Shown here piece after piece: positions 11,901-23,612 of a stretch of 64,000 nt of DNA (position 1 is its first letter; each line of letters opens with the position of its first letter). The DNA comes from Amborella trichopoda. Its lineage: Eukaryota; Streptophyta; Magnoliopsida; Amborellales; Amborellaceae. The translations under genes and the position numbers were made by a program. The stretch is from assembly GCF_000471905.2 (NCBI RefSeq), contig NW_006499435.1:5645703-5709702 (forward strand), given 5' to 3'. The notes under the pieces were generated by a model. That model saw only the letters and a program-made list of their open reading frames with translations. It ran no database searches and had not been told where the DNA came from.

Positions 11901-14900
11901 ATTTACTTATTTGTTTTTGTAATTTATTAAATTATGATTGCAAATTTATATTTCTAAATTATATATTTTTGTCCACATTAATAACTACATATTAGATTTA
12001 TTTATTTTTTAGAGTCATACCCTTGTTTTTTGAATGACATTTATTATAATATCACAATTAATAATTATACTAATTACATTGATAACCAAATCTTATATTT
12101 TATGCATTAATTTATTTATATTATAAATTATATAATGTACTATTTTTTGTTATAATTGTAAATTAGATTTTTTTTTAAAAATAGAAAATATTATAAGACA
12201 AATTTCAAAATTTAATCTTATTTGTCTAGTAAAATGATTATAAAATTTAAATTATTAATTCCAATTTCTATGTATAATATTATAGTTTGTTAAGTTGTGA
12301 TAATTTTGGACGAGTAAAAAGAATTTTAATTTTAATGTATAATATTATAGTTAGTTAGGTTGTGATAATTTTGGACGAGAAAGGAGAATTAATAAATATT
12401 TGATGTGATACTAATTTCACTTTATATGGAAAATTATTTTTTTAATCTTATAATATAGAAGTATTTTCTAATATTTTTAAACTATTTTGATACAATATTA
12501 TAATACTGTATTACAATTAATAATTATACAGACATCCAAACAGGAAAACGACGTCTCAGTATTCACCTATTTTTACAAAGTAATGAAAGTACATAATGCA
12601 CCACTCCTAAATTACTTTAGAAACTGAAAGAACACTATTTTAGAGATTTTTTAAAGATTTTTTTGGGACAAAATTTGCCGATTCTGCCGATTCTCCGATC
12701 CAATCCACTAATTCCCCGATTCAACACGGGGATGGGTGTGACTGATTCGAGTCACTGATCCGTCTTTTTAAACCTTGCTTAAAACTAATTCCATTTGGCC
12801 TTACAGTGGGCTAACTACATGTTACAACCAATGCACAATAATATAATGTCCCTACCCTTATACACACTATCACGTACAATTAGTGGCATTATTAGATAGC
12901 CTGAGAACCTATATGCCAGTTATATACAAATTATGAGATAGTAAAATCCTGATATCAACAATGTTTATTGATGATTCTGTCCAGGCACTAATTCACATTC
13001 TCTTAACACTTCTGCACTTATTTTCTTTCTGAGATGTTCTAGGATTTTTTTCTTTTTTTTGTAAATAAATTCTAGTCTCGTCTTATTATCCCTTTTGTAC
13101 CATACTTGTCTTACCTGTGGTATTTCCTGATTCACTTTTCTGTTTTCTTGTTTCATTGCTTCTTTTTTTTATGTTTATTTTGTAAGTTTTGAGCTGATGT
13201 CATTGTTATGTGTACTTTCTTTTTTTATTAAAAATTTGGCTTTGTGCCCAGGTATTTAGGCATTTCTTGTCTTCCAAAGGTTTTATTGGGGTCCATACTC
13301 CAAAGCTGGTAGCAGGTGCAAGTGAAGGTGGTTCATCTGTATTCAAATTAGAATACAAAGGTCAACCTGCATGCCTAGCACAGTCTCCACAATTACACAA
13401 ACAAATGTTGGCCGGGCAATTTAGTCGAGTTTTTGAGATTGGTCCTGCTTTCAGGGCAGAGGACTCCTATACACATAGGCACCTTTGTGAGTTTATAAGC
13501 CTTGATGTGGAGATGGAGGTTGAGAAAGGCTACTTCGAGGTACTTTAACTCCTTTGTTGGTATGGTGGTAAATCTCAGAGCTTTGGTCTGTTGATTAACA
13601 AGGTTTTTTGTTTATGCAGCTACTGGATTTTGTGGACTGGCTTTTTGTTTCAATTTTTGATGAACTGAATGAGAGGTGCAAAAAGGAGCTTGCTGCGATA
13701 AATGAGCAGTACCCATTTGAACCTTTGAAGGTGTAGCTCCTATTTTTAAGTTTTAAATTTTCCATTTTAATAATTTTGGAGTCATAACCAAATGTTTTTC
13801 TGTTTACTTATTTATCTTTCTTTGTGTTGATAATTTTATTGAAATGGGGTGCTATCTTATAATAAGCTAATATAGTGCTTCATAAGATTAAGAAAAACTA
13901 TGAAAAACTATGGAGATAAATGGGAATAAATCTGGTTTTGAGTTATAACAGCATGGATGACGAGCACTACAAGACTATAAGAAAATGAGATTTTTGTGCT
14001 GCGGACAAAAGGAGCTGATACTGTCTGCGTACATGCACATGCGTGGCTAGTATATCCAAATGACCAATATCGAATCAACCAAATGATGCACCCTTCTGGA
14101 GCAGTGAGACTCTGCATATTGTTGAATTTTTTTTTTTTTTGTTGGGGGGGTGGGGGTGGGAGTGTTCTTAGTAGTGCTTTTCAGCATTGAGATGTATCTA
14201 CCACTTTAACCATTTACCTCTGCATTATTTTGATCATATTGGATTGTGACGATAACTCTATTGGGTGTCCCCAGTACTTGAGGAAAACTTTGCGACTTAC
14301 TTTTGAGGAGGGGATTCAAATGCTCAGGGTATGTAATTGTTAAACTTAAAACCAATTGTGCTCAGGTTATTTTTGCCCCATGAACATCTAGTTATATATA
14401 GGGACCAATGTTGACTTCTCCTGATGTTTTGGCTTTTTGTAAAAATGTGTATCTAGGAAGCTGGCATTGAGGCAGATCTCTTGGGCGATCTAAATATAGA
14501 AACAGAGAGAAAATTGGGTCAGATTGTTAGGGATAAGTAAGTTTGCATTTCTTTCCTACTTTTGCAGCTTTGCTTATTTCTTAATTTCAGTTTTTTTATT
14601 CGGATTTGGTTTCTTGATTACTGTTTGTGCAATTATTTCTGCTAATGTAGGTTCAATACCGACTTTTATATACTTCATCGCTATCCTCTAGCTCTGCGAC
14701 CATTTTACACCTTGCCATGTTCTGATAATACTTCATTTGGTAGATCATTTGATGTGTTTATGCGAGGTAAGAATGTTATATTGCACATTTGAGTTTAGTT
14801 TATCAATTAGTACACCTTGGCTAACAATAGATTTTTCCGTTTTTTAAGTAAAACAGTTTTATGATATAATCATCTGCTACTTTACATTAGAGAGATTGTA

Positions 14901-17470
14901 TAAGAAATTTATAACATTGAATTAAGGGGAAGGATCCAACTCCTTGAAGCCCATTCTAGAGAATGGCTAGCCCAGGGGCGAAATCCTGACTTGACCAATT
15001 GGTCCTACAAGTTGGCAAGTCAAGTAGTGAGCTGAATCATGATTGGACGATTGATTTTTCTAATGTTCTTTACATTTGCATCAAGTAGGACAACAGTCAG
15101 AAATCTGCCCATATTATAATGCTAGTAAGGTTGTTTCTGTTTTTCTTTTTCTTTTTGAAATGTATCTGGTAATAGTCATCCAATAAAAGAAATGCAACTT
15201 GCATTTCCATTATTATGACTAGAAGGCATATGCTTTTATAGAAAGGAATGGTTCTGTTTTTATATAACAGTATTTCCCAACATATTTTAAAACTTCTATT
15301 ATGTGAAAAATCCCTAGCTCTGCTGCAAATCAGGTTTGGTTTCAGGTGAATTTATGACAGTGTTTTAAAACCCAGACTTGCATCTGGACTCGCTGGGGTC
15401 ACAAGCCCAAGTTGCCCTATTTGACTAGGCTGAGTCTGAACAAGGCTCGTCTGAGGCTGTAAGAATTAATAAATAAAAGCCAAAATGAGGTGGTACTCGG
15501 GCAGTCCCTAGTTTTGTGATTGGGACTCGTCAGGGTCCTGAGCCGAGTGAACTCAGGCGAGTCCTGGGTTGTCTCTGCTTGTTTCAAAACACCGTTTTAC
15601 CGTCATTTCATTCAAGAAAATGAATATCTATCGAGTTGTACTCCAGGGTAGAGACAAACAAAGATATCCAGTTCCCAAAAGTACAACAGGAGGAAAGAAA
15701 TATCAGCAGCTCACGTTCATGTGATGTATAGACGCCTTTGACATGGCTAATTCTTCTATCTACACTCTTGTTTCACTTTTTGAGCAGAATCTAGACCTAG
15801 TGTTGTTAGAGAGTGACTGAAGGATTTTTTCCTCGAGTTTTCTCCTAGTTTCTCTGGAATTGGGGCTGGGGACCCCTATTTATAGTTTCAGATTGTAGGT
15901 CTTGAAAGTAAATGGATCATTGGGATCCAACTATTATTCTTCTGAAATTGTGTGAGTAGTTTACAGGATTTGTGTAACCTTTAAATAATTAAACTTACGA
16001 GATGGTGGGCCCCAGATGTGGGGCTCACTTAGGTTACGATAGCTATACATGTAGATCTTTGTTACCTGGACACCAAAACGGGGTATTCTGTTTCATATGT
16101 GTCAAAACTGTCTAGAACTCCAAACTAAAAAAGCCAATATAACAAGACTTATAAAAAAGACCAGATTTTTAATGTATATATAAGAAGTTCGTATTATTAC
16201 ACTTAATGTGGTTGGTCTAGTAGTAGACTATATAAACTTGGCACAGGAAGTCTTGGGAACAAACTTCCAGTGTTGTGCTGCATACACCATTTTAATGTCT
16301 CCAAGTCTGGAAGTGTTGACATGCAGAGTGGCAGCAAATATGATGTGTCTCAATAACATAGGTGTAGGATGGCTCCATTTCTATCTATAAATTACTTATG
16401 AGATGTTCATGAGGAGGAACACCATCTCCTTTCTTACACACAATTCATAATAGAATAGAAGTTCCATGAGATTGGGATTGAATGGGCTTGAGGAACATGT
16501 AAAGGAATAACCTCAAACAGAAAAATAAACATTGAAGAAGACTTCAACCCTTTTGAAAAATGACTCCTGTATGTTCTGGAATTTTTGAGGTCATGTGGCT
16601 TTGTCCATCTTTGTTTTCTCTCTTAAAAGAATCTAGTATATTTGTTCAGTTCTGGATTTTGTATTTGCTTGTCTTTTCATTTTTTGCAGGTGAGGAGATA
16701 ATTTCAGGAGGTCAGCGCATTCACATTCCTCAGCTCTTGGTGTACCGAGCAAAGGCATGTGGAATTGACACGAATGCATTCTCTGATTATCTCGATTCCT
16801 TTTGGTGAGACAACCATCACTTCTTCCTTTCTAACATCTTTTATAATTTCACCGGTCCTTATGAATGCAGCTGATGAACCTCAGTTGGATATTATTTTTT
16901 ACACAACTAAACCATGAAGTTGCAAACTAGGGCAACAAGTGGATTAACTTGTACGGTTGGGATGCGACCTGCTCTGTCTGGGGCTCCGGGCCCCACACCC
17001 AACCTGGACAGGTCCTGGCTGGACCTTACTCAGTCAGGGCGAGGTCCTGCCCCAGATCAGGTGCCATATATATGTATGATCCGGCTGGGCCAAGTCTGGT
17101 CTGACCCAGCCCTGGACCCAACCCGGATAGGCCCTGGCTGGACCTGTACCTAGTCGGTTCTGGATCTGTTGGACCTAGATTTGACCTGCCAGGTTCAAAT
17201 CATGTGCCCAGCCCCAGACCCAGGTTGGGTCCACCCAGCCCGGTTGCGGCCCCTGTTGTTTACTCAAACAATCAAACTGCCCCGACCCCAATCGCGCTCT
17301 CTCTCTCTCTCTCTCTACAAGGTGGTTTGGGTTTTGAGTTCAGGTATGGGATGCCTGCTCATGGTGGATTTGGGTGCGGCTTGGAACGTCTTGTTATGCT
17401 TTTCTGCGGCCTTGATGACATTCGGAAGGTTTCCGCCTTTCCTCGTGACCCTTACAGGCTTACCCCCTGA
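5964..17470 (+). CDS. FAR1-domain/aspartyl-tRNA synthetase fusion
   Basis: Exons: 5964-6896, 7899-8009, 8410-8523, 13252-13539, 13620-13730, 14275-14328, 14457-14536, 14651-14766, 16690-16804, 17344-17470. All introns are GT-AG, phases agree, total 2049 nt, 682 residues. The start is the first ATG of the open frame; a second ATG follows at once. Residues 35-187 are a FAR1/WRKY-GCM1-type zinc finger plus the linker normally ahead of a MULE transposase (C73, C99, H122, H124). Residues from about 200 to 340 are the OB-fold anticodon-binding domain, the rest the class II catalytic core: flipping loop [19 protein letters not shown], motif 2 FRAE (453-456), [10 protein letters not shown], motif 3 GLER (653-656), C-terminal [10 protein letters not shown]. 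The family ligates Asp to tRNA-Asp in the cytosol; the Arabidopsis homologue IBI1 also perceives beta-aminobutyric acid. Usual plant AspRS is about 550 residues with a Lys-rich tail, here replaced by the FAR1 module. The core is diverged, for example ELGTPANQ where DLRTPANQ is usual. Possibly a neofunctionalised paralogue. Confidence 0.92.
6066..6524 (+). other. FAR1/MULE-derived zinc-finger module within exon 1
   Basis: This part of exon 1 encodes residues 35-187. The order is typical of the FAR1 DNA-binding domain found in FAR1/FHY3-related proteins and Mutator-like transposases: a [14 protein letters not shown] helix, [30 protein letters not shown], a [15 protein letters not shown] strand with the HNH, then [25 protein letters not shown]. 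It ends just where a MULE catalytic domain would begin. No stop, frameshift or intron separates it from the AspRS OB fold. Confidence 0.87.
9558..10416. repeat. Direct duplication in AspRS intron 3
   Basis: Two head-to-tail copies, about 9558-10016 and 10018-10416. Both begin with TTAATTCATAAATAGAAAGG, and both carry the same roughly 300-bp block from the TGTGATTAATATGTGG motif to TCTTACAAGACAAA (9720-10010 and 10118-10411). They differ at about a dozen positions over that block. The first copy has about 60 extra bases near its start. There is no coding content; it is probably a local segmental duplication. Confidence 0.8.
11240..12785. repeat. Non-autonomous DNA element in AspRS intron 3
   Basis: GC-richer ends full of GATCCGG and GATTCGG words (11246-11340 and 12670-12770) enclose a very AT-rich interior. 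The interior contains TTAGTTAGGTTGTGATAATT followed by GGACGAG and a GAATTAATAAAT run, which is also found inside the element at 26675-27921. The right end is TTTTTAAACC, as in that element. The left boundary is unclear, possibly truncated. No ORF of note. Confidence 0.5.
15358..15597. mobile_element. MITE in AspRS intron 8
   Basis: A 240-bp element with short terminal inverted repeats: left AGTGTTTTAAAAC, right GTTTCAAAACACCG. It is internally rich in GACTCG, GAGTCC and CTGAGTC words in both orientations, so it can fold on itself. It has no ORF. No clear target duplication. Confidence 0.6.
16925..17275. repeat. GC-rich repeat in AspRS intron 9
   Basis: This block is sharply richer in G+C than its surroundings and made of CCTGG, GACCC, CCCAG and GGGTC words, with partial self-complementarity (for example CCAACCTGGACAGG against CCTGCCAGGTT). 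Open frames across it are artefacts of its low stop content. It looks like a diverged short DNA element, similar in texture to those at 35372-35835 and 58636-58958. Confidence 0.4.
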
Positions 17471-20400
17471 TATTTTCTCTTATTTTCTCTTTGTACCCTT
17501 TTCCTTTCTTCTTATCTTTTGATATTTTTTGGACTAGGGAGACACAATTCTTGCTTCTCTTACCATTCTTCATTACTAAATATCGATGGGCGATCTTGGG
17601 GATCATTTATTTTGTGAATATTGTAAGAAAATTTTACTTATTTTGTAAAATCATTTCCTCAAATGAGGCCAATTTGAGAAAATGTTTTAGTTCTCATCAG
17701 CTTTGTGAGAGATTTTTTTTTTTGGGTAATTAAATTTTCTTTGAGAGAAATTTGAATGATGAAGAAATGATAATTTGGTGGGCTTTAGAGACTGTTTAGG
17801 TGATTTGACATGAATGAGTTTCAGGCATTGGTGGGAAACTGGATCTCCTAATCTATGGGCAATTGAATTATGTAGAATTTGAAGTGTTGGGTCTATGGGA
17901 AAGTGATAAGATTTATTTTTAAAATTCTAAAAAGGAAAATCCAGAAATATTGGAATATAGTAAACTATAAATTGTCATATAAAATCCTAGTTTCCAAAGA
18001 ATGAATATTTTAGATAATGAGATTTCATAAATACAAAAGGAGACAGGGTCTCTGTCTCTCTATCCAAAAGGTATTCTCAAGGAATTGAGCATTTCATGAG
18101 GAAAAAGAATAAAGCTCCTAAGCAATAAGCAATGTGGGGGATGATTTACATTTCTTGTTAGCCTTAAATTTTCTATTGTCTCTGTAGTTTATTACTGAAA
18201 GGTCCAGGGGGACAGTTAACTTTGTCTCTGTTTGGAAGTTTAAGTGAGTAAATTTTGCTGTGTTTGTAATGAATGTGGAGTAAGCTATAAATTCCGGATC
18301 ACCATTGAGAATCCATAGTCCTAAGGGTTGTCCAATCATTGAATGGATGTTGATAAAGAGAGTGGGGCCTACACATGCACAGCATGTGGTCTATCATTTT
18401 CATCTTTATTAGACCCTCGGGTTCACTAAAATCTTTTGTACCTTCTAGTTAAATTTCTGGAGGCTTTTTTTTTTTTTTAATAGAGATTTCATTTTTTTGT
18501 TTTACTAAATGCCAAACCCCATCCATTAGCCATCAATATATTTTCTTTTTCGTGACTTTACATACAAATTTTAATAATAATACCAATAGCAGTAGCAACA
18601 ACAATAACAATATTTTAATTTTTAAGTAGTTTATCTCATATAGTTATTGTGATAAATTTCTTTAGTAAATGAACAAATAATAATAATCTATTAACATTAG
18701 TAATAAAGATCTTGATTAGTCATTGTGCAAGTTAAAAAAAACATTGATGCAATTGTAAAATAGGACATAATTTTAAAAAAAGAATTCATTTTCTTTTCAA
18801 GTCTAAATTTGTAGAGTGGGTTCCACGGAGATAAGATTGGGGTTGGGCAAGAAGAAGGTGGGGGAGATGACTAATAAATGGGGTTGACATTTTGTAAAAC
18901 AAAAAGAATAAATCTGATAAAAGAACAAAACGTAATTGAGGGGGCTAATTGTCTCAAAATTTTAAATTTGAGGCTATTACAAGGGATTTTGGTGAGTGTC
19001 TACTGGGGTTGGAAAATTGCTGGGAGGAGGGTATTCCCTAAAGAAAATTTATCAAACAGATATTCTCTTAAGTTTCATCCATTCTCTTGGGAAGGGTGTT
19101 TTATGAGTCAGCAAACTCAGTAGCCCGCTGACTCACAAATAAAGATGAACTTCCACAACTAAAAATTCCCGGAATTTTTTTTTTAAAAATTGTTTTGAAC
19201 TTATATTTTATCATATTGTATTTTTTATATTCATGATCATCATAGTGTAGATCATGGATCTCTACAAATTTGGATCCAAAATCGGGTCCATCTCCTTGTC
19301 CCACTTTCGAAAATCCCATCGAACTTTATCCCAATTTCAGAAATCCCATCAAGCTGCATATCAAATACACAACAAATCCCACGAGGGACCAGACAGGAGC
19401 AATTACCAATTTCGCCCCTTGCCATTCAAATGTAGTCTCCTGTAAAATCCATCTTACATATGGATCTTAAATCTAAAATTTCACGAGTCGATAATCTATG
19501 TACCCACCATAAATCTGGAAAAAAAGTTGATTTTAAACTTCTAAAAAATAAGCTATTTTGAACTTTGATGACTCGAGATATGTTTTGGATCCTAAATTTG
19601 TCTTTCGGATGCATTTTTTTGAAGGGGACCACATCTAAATGGGATCTCATTCACACTTTTTTACTTCTAGAATTAAGACAAAAAGGAATTTAAGTAAAGG
19701 ATGAGGTCTCTATAAGGCCTAGGCTTCGTGAAAACAAAATAAAGCCTCACCTCGAATCCTGGTCCAAAAAACCTTTGTGTGGTTGAGTACATGTTTCAAC
19801 TATCACCAAATTTTCTTGATTTTACTACCTTTCCCTTCCAATCCTATCTCAACCCAATAGAGACTCATTTAAGACATGAAGCAATTTAATTAGTACATAA
19901 TAATCAAGGTTAAACAACTGAAAATCGAGATTTCAAATTTTACCATTGTTGTAGATAGATTGGATTCAATGGCCTATCATATCATTTTTAGGCATTGAAA
20001 ATCAAACAATTTACCCAACGAGAAATCACAAAACAATCCCAATTATACTGAATTAAAAAAAGCATCTAAGCCTCAAAACCATCCATTACAAAGCCTGTAT
20101 CATAACATCGAGACCGGACCCATGAACCCTAAGAATCATTGGGCTCGTCTCAGTTGTTTGAACAAAAGGGCTGCAGGGCTATGGTCTTGGTTGCGATCCT
20201 TGATACCTAAACATATGACACAAAACATAAGGGCAATTGTGCAGGTAACACTAACAACCACAACAAAAGATAATCGAATCAAATAGCTCAAGTGAACCTG
20301 TTCATATGGAGAAACCAGAGTCCCTTTTTAATGGCCTCTGGTTATGCATAGCATAAGAACACCAGTAATCACTTTCTTGCCATGTTCTGATAGCTGGATA

Positions 20401-20621
20401 TTGACCACCTTTAACCATGAAGCTCAGCAAGAAAGTTGGAAAGAAAAATCATACCCTCGAATGGCATTTTCAACATTTCATTGTGGTAGAACTCTAAAGG
20501 AAGTCCATTGTTCATCCTCATGAACTTCGATGGAGATCAAATCTAGTTTTGCAAATACCCTGATGACCCATCAAGGTAGATGTCCACCACTTGTTATCAG
20601 AAACGGATGGCGGATGCCCCT
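17471..20621. other. Intergenic, no gene recognised
   Basis: AT-rich sequence after the AspRS stop codon, with homopolymer and ATA/CAA-type tracts near 18560-18660. I see no exon, RNA gene or clear transposon. A short GATCATCATAGTGTAGATC stretch near 19233-19255 and the segment to 19460 look repeat-like but have no partner in this window. Confidence 0.5.
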
Positions 20622-21785
20622 TTAGAACATTGTATACCACACTCCAATGGAATATTGCATCCTTTCCATAGGTTTGGAACCCATGGTGTCAATAAAAGTA
20701 CCTACCCAATAAGAGTCATCTTCCAAAACCCTTTTACCGAATCGCCTCTGCCTACTTTGAAAAAAACACAAGGCCGCTGCGTACTCACGCTCACCAAAAT
20801 CAGGCCAAAACGATTCCACAAAAAAAAGCTCAGTATATGCCAATTGCCACAACAGGAAGTTACTAAGCCTCTGTTCCCCACTGGTTCGAATGAGTAAATC
20901 AGGAGAAGGAAAATCAATGACACGATTTGTTTTAAGCTCCTGATCAATTAAGGATTCAGTGATGTCCGTTGGTTCAAGTAGAGCATCCTTTACTTTGTGA
21001 GCAATTCCCTGACAAGCTTGAACGATGTCATCTCGACCACTATAACTAACAGCAACTATCAATTTGAGCTTTGTGCTCTTCTTGGTGATCTCTTCTGCCT
21101 CCAAGATCAACTTTTGTAAAGTCTTTGGTAGCTTTGATGAATCCCCAATCATATGTAGTTGAATACTTTCTCTGTTTAAAATCAATAAACCGACTCCACT
21201 GACTAAGATGTATTTTGGTTTCTTCAAAGATAATTCTGTATATCAAGAACAAAAGCAACTAAAATAGTTTAACAAGGAGAGGAATGACGCACACCAGATT
21301 CATAAGAAACCAACATGACCAATGAGCATAAATCGGTTGTTCTGATTGTTGTAAATATATTGCATAAAATGAATGAAACAGTTAACTGAAATCAGGTGTT
21401 TCAGCATTATCATCATCAAAGCTTTTTTCCTACTAATTGGGATCAGCTACATGACCTTGGGCCTGAGCCCGTTATCCAGTGACGATGCGAACACGGTGAG
21501 AACCCTAATACCTCATTTGATGGATAATTTGACAACTTTTCTGAATGCCCTGACACCGGCTTCATGACCAGCTGAAACAGGCAATCCTCTCTCTCTAGCC
21601 CACCTCGAATTCCCATCCATTATCATGGCTACATGTTCTGCTAAGAGGGTGTCTGACGTACCTGCCGGAAAATGGTCATCAATGACTCGGAAATGCCCAT
21701 TCTTGTCGGGAAACTTGGTTTCTTTGGCCTGAAAATGGTCTTTAGAGACTGAGATGTCATTGGAAGTCTGGTTGGCTTACTTTGG
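20622..21785 (-). pseudogene. CPT: Chloroplast-type cis-prenyltransferase pseudogene
   Basis: The family condenses isopentenyl diphosphate into cis-polyprenyl chains. The N-terminal part, read on the minus strand from about 21785, contains [19 protein letters not shown] and [12 protein letters not shown] (the Asp-containing DGN box and the substrate loop). It then meets TGA at 21513-21515 where the family has Trp (SIKWGIR). The next box reads FASSLDNGLRP rather than FAFSSDNW-RP. A 50-bp LINE tail at 21405-21454 and about 160 bp of unrelated sequence replace a short segment expected there. The rest is open again from 21227: MIGDSSKLP, VAVSYSGRDDIVQAC, DLLIRTSGEQRLSNFLLW, AYTELFF, WPDFGE, RQRRFGKR (to about 20730), then a non-homologous tail. 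With a stop codon, an altered conserved box and an insertion it is probably dead. An unusual intron here is the alternative. Confidence 0.75.
21405..21454 (-). mobile_element. RTE LINE 3' tail within CPT pseudogene
   Basis: On the minus strand it reads CATGTAGCTGATCCCAATTA, then a GGAAAAAAGC run, then GATGATGATAATG. This is the typical 3' end of plant RTE-type LINEs and the SINEs that use their machinery. Only about 50 bp remain. It starts exactly where cis-prenyltransferase similarity breaks off (after the LRPK codons). No target duplication was found. Confidence 0.65.
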
Positions 21786-22848
21786 AGAAACTTCCACCAT
21801 GGACAAGTAAACCCTGAAGCTCCTGGTTTGCCATTCTTGCTTTGCTTTCCGTCTGTGTGGAGAGAAAAGGAAGCACCTGAGAGGACAGGTTTTATGGTGA
21901 TTTTTAGATAAGAGAAATAGATAGCTTTGATGGGGTATAGAGAGAGAAGGAAGTACCTGAAAGGATTGTCCTTTGCAGCGACCATTAGTGGAGGGTAGAG
22001 AGAGAAAGGGGGTGTCTTGACAGAGTGGGCTGAAAGGATTTTATCCTTGATAATGGGAAGAGGTATTTGCAGCGATCCCATTAGAGGTTTGGCCAGAAGA
22101 CACGGAGACGCGGTCTATTTCTCTCTCTTCTCTAACAATCAAGCTGGACCTTTTGTACTCACTCTCAAGCTCCAATTTTTTTATACACTTAAATCCTCCA
22201 CCTCTCTCTCTCTCACTAGATTCCTTCACCTCTCTCTCTTGAATTCTGAACCTCTGCTGCACTGCAATTTAATCCTCCCCCTCTCTCTTCAATTGAATCC
22301 TCCATTCTTCTCTCTCTTCAATTGAATCCTCCATTCTTCTCTCTCTTCAATTGAATCCTCCATTCTTCTCTCTCTCTCTCTGCAATTGAAATGTATCTTT
22401 CCGACCTCGATTCCTGGATGGTCCCATTTCGATTATCCACTCCGACAAAATCCCCGAGATTTCGTTCATATCGGACTCCTTAAAATATCTGTAAATTTCG
22501 GACGATTCTCTTTGTTTCCCGCCATTAGCGAGGGGTGAGAATGGGGATGTGTTGCGGTAGATTTAAAGGCGGGCACAGTACACAAACAATTTTAATTTTG
22601 TTTGGCCAAATCAAAACCGTCTATTTCGGAATCGTACAGTTAGAATGGTGGGATCATGGGGATTTAAATAGTATGTAACCTACATTAGGGTCGGACGTTG
22701 TCGTGGCTTTTTGCTGTCCTTGTCCTACTTTCTTTCTCTCTCTCTCTCTACAATTTCATTATCCCTTCTCTCTCTAAAACTAATTATATTTACACTCCAG
22801 CGGCTCTAACTCCGGCAACTGCTCCTCTCTCTCTCTCTCTCTCTCTCT

Positions 22849-23113
22849 NNNNNNNNNNNNNNNNNNNNNNNNNNNNNNNNNNNNNNNNNNNNNNNNNNNN
22901 NNNNNNNNNNNNNNNNNNNNNNNNNNNNNNNNNNNNNNNNNNNNNNNNNNNNNNNNNNNNNNNNNNNNNNNNNNNNNNNNNNNNNNNNNNNNNNNNNNNN
23001 NNNNNNNNNNNNNNNNNNNNNNNNNNNNNNNNNNNNNNNNNNNNNNNNNNNNNNNNNNNNNNNNNNNNNNNNNNNNNNNNNNNNNNNNNNNNNNNNNNNN
23101 NNNNNNNNNNNNN
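22849..23113. other. Assembly gap (265 N) within CT repeat
   Basis: A run of N begins inside a (CT)n tract between the cis-prenyltransferase remnant and DDB2. CT-rich sequence with CATTAATCTCTCT-like repeats continues on its right side (23160-23400). Any shared promoter or first non-coding exon of DDB2 could be hidden here. Confidence 0.9.
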
Positions 23114-23612
23114 AGGTCTGTGCTCTCTTACCCTCCGGTGCCATTTCTTGCTCTCGCGCTCCCTCTCTCCATTAATCCTCTCTCTCTCTAAGTCCATTAA
23201 TCTCTCTGCCTCTCTCTCTCTCTCTAAGTCCATTAATCTCTCTGCCTCTCTCTCTCTCTCTCTCAGTCCATTCATCTCTCTAAGTCCGTTCATCTCTCTG
23301 CCTCTGAAATTTTGTTTCTGCCTCTTTCTCTCTCTAAAGTTCCTTTCCTCTTCCACACACACGTCTCTCTCTCTCATCTTTCCTTGAGCAGTTGAATCTC
23401 TCTCAAGAATTCGATCGGTCTTGGCTCTTTCAAAGACATGGCCTTTTTGCTCTCTTTCTACTCTCCGTCCTAACAAACTTCTCCTATCCGATTTTCTCTC
23501 TCTAGCCTTCTTCTCATCTCCATTTTCTCTCTCTAACATTCTTCTGACCCTCCATTTTCTCTCTCTAACCGGTTCATCCTCCGTTTTCTCTCACTTCATC
23601 TTCAACCGGACA

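Noticed and set aside
16914-17522. Overlapping frames in the GC-rich part of AspRS intron 9
   Set aside because: Low stop density from base composition; only 17344-17470 is coding, as the last AspRS exon.
20100-20215. Possible terminal exon on the minus strand (GIKDRNQDHSPAALLFKQ then stop)
   Set aside because: There is an acceptor-like TTTAG ahead of it, but no upstream exon in phase and no family match.
21228-21455. A real intron in the cis-prenyltransferase gene
   Set aside because: A ..TACAG acceptor exists near 21241, but the other side has a poor GTCATG start that belongs to a LINE tail, expected residues are missing, and the upstream stop remains.
21641-22081. 146-codon minus-strand frame ahead of the cis-prenyltransferase remnant
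   Set aside because: Its register differs from the conserved HVAMIMDGN segment and it shows no recognisable domain; it may include decayed transit-peptide sequence, which I could not establish.
22698-23539. Long frames across the N run on both strands
   Set aside because: Artefacts of the assembly gap and CT/GA repeats.
23421-23612. In-frame upstream extension of DDB2
   Set aside because: The frame is open but starts at TTG, is Ser/Leu/Phe-rich from CT repeats, and has no ATG before 23613, where similarity to DDB2 begins.
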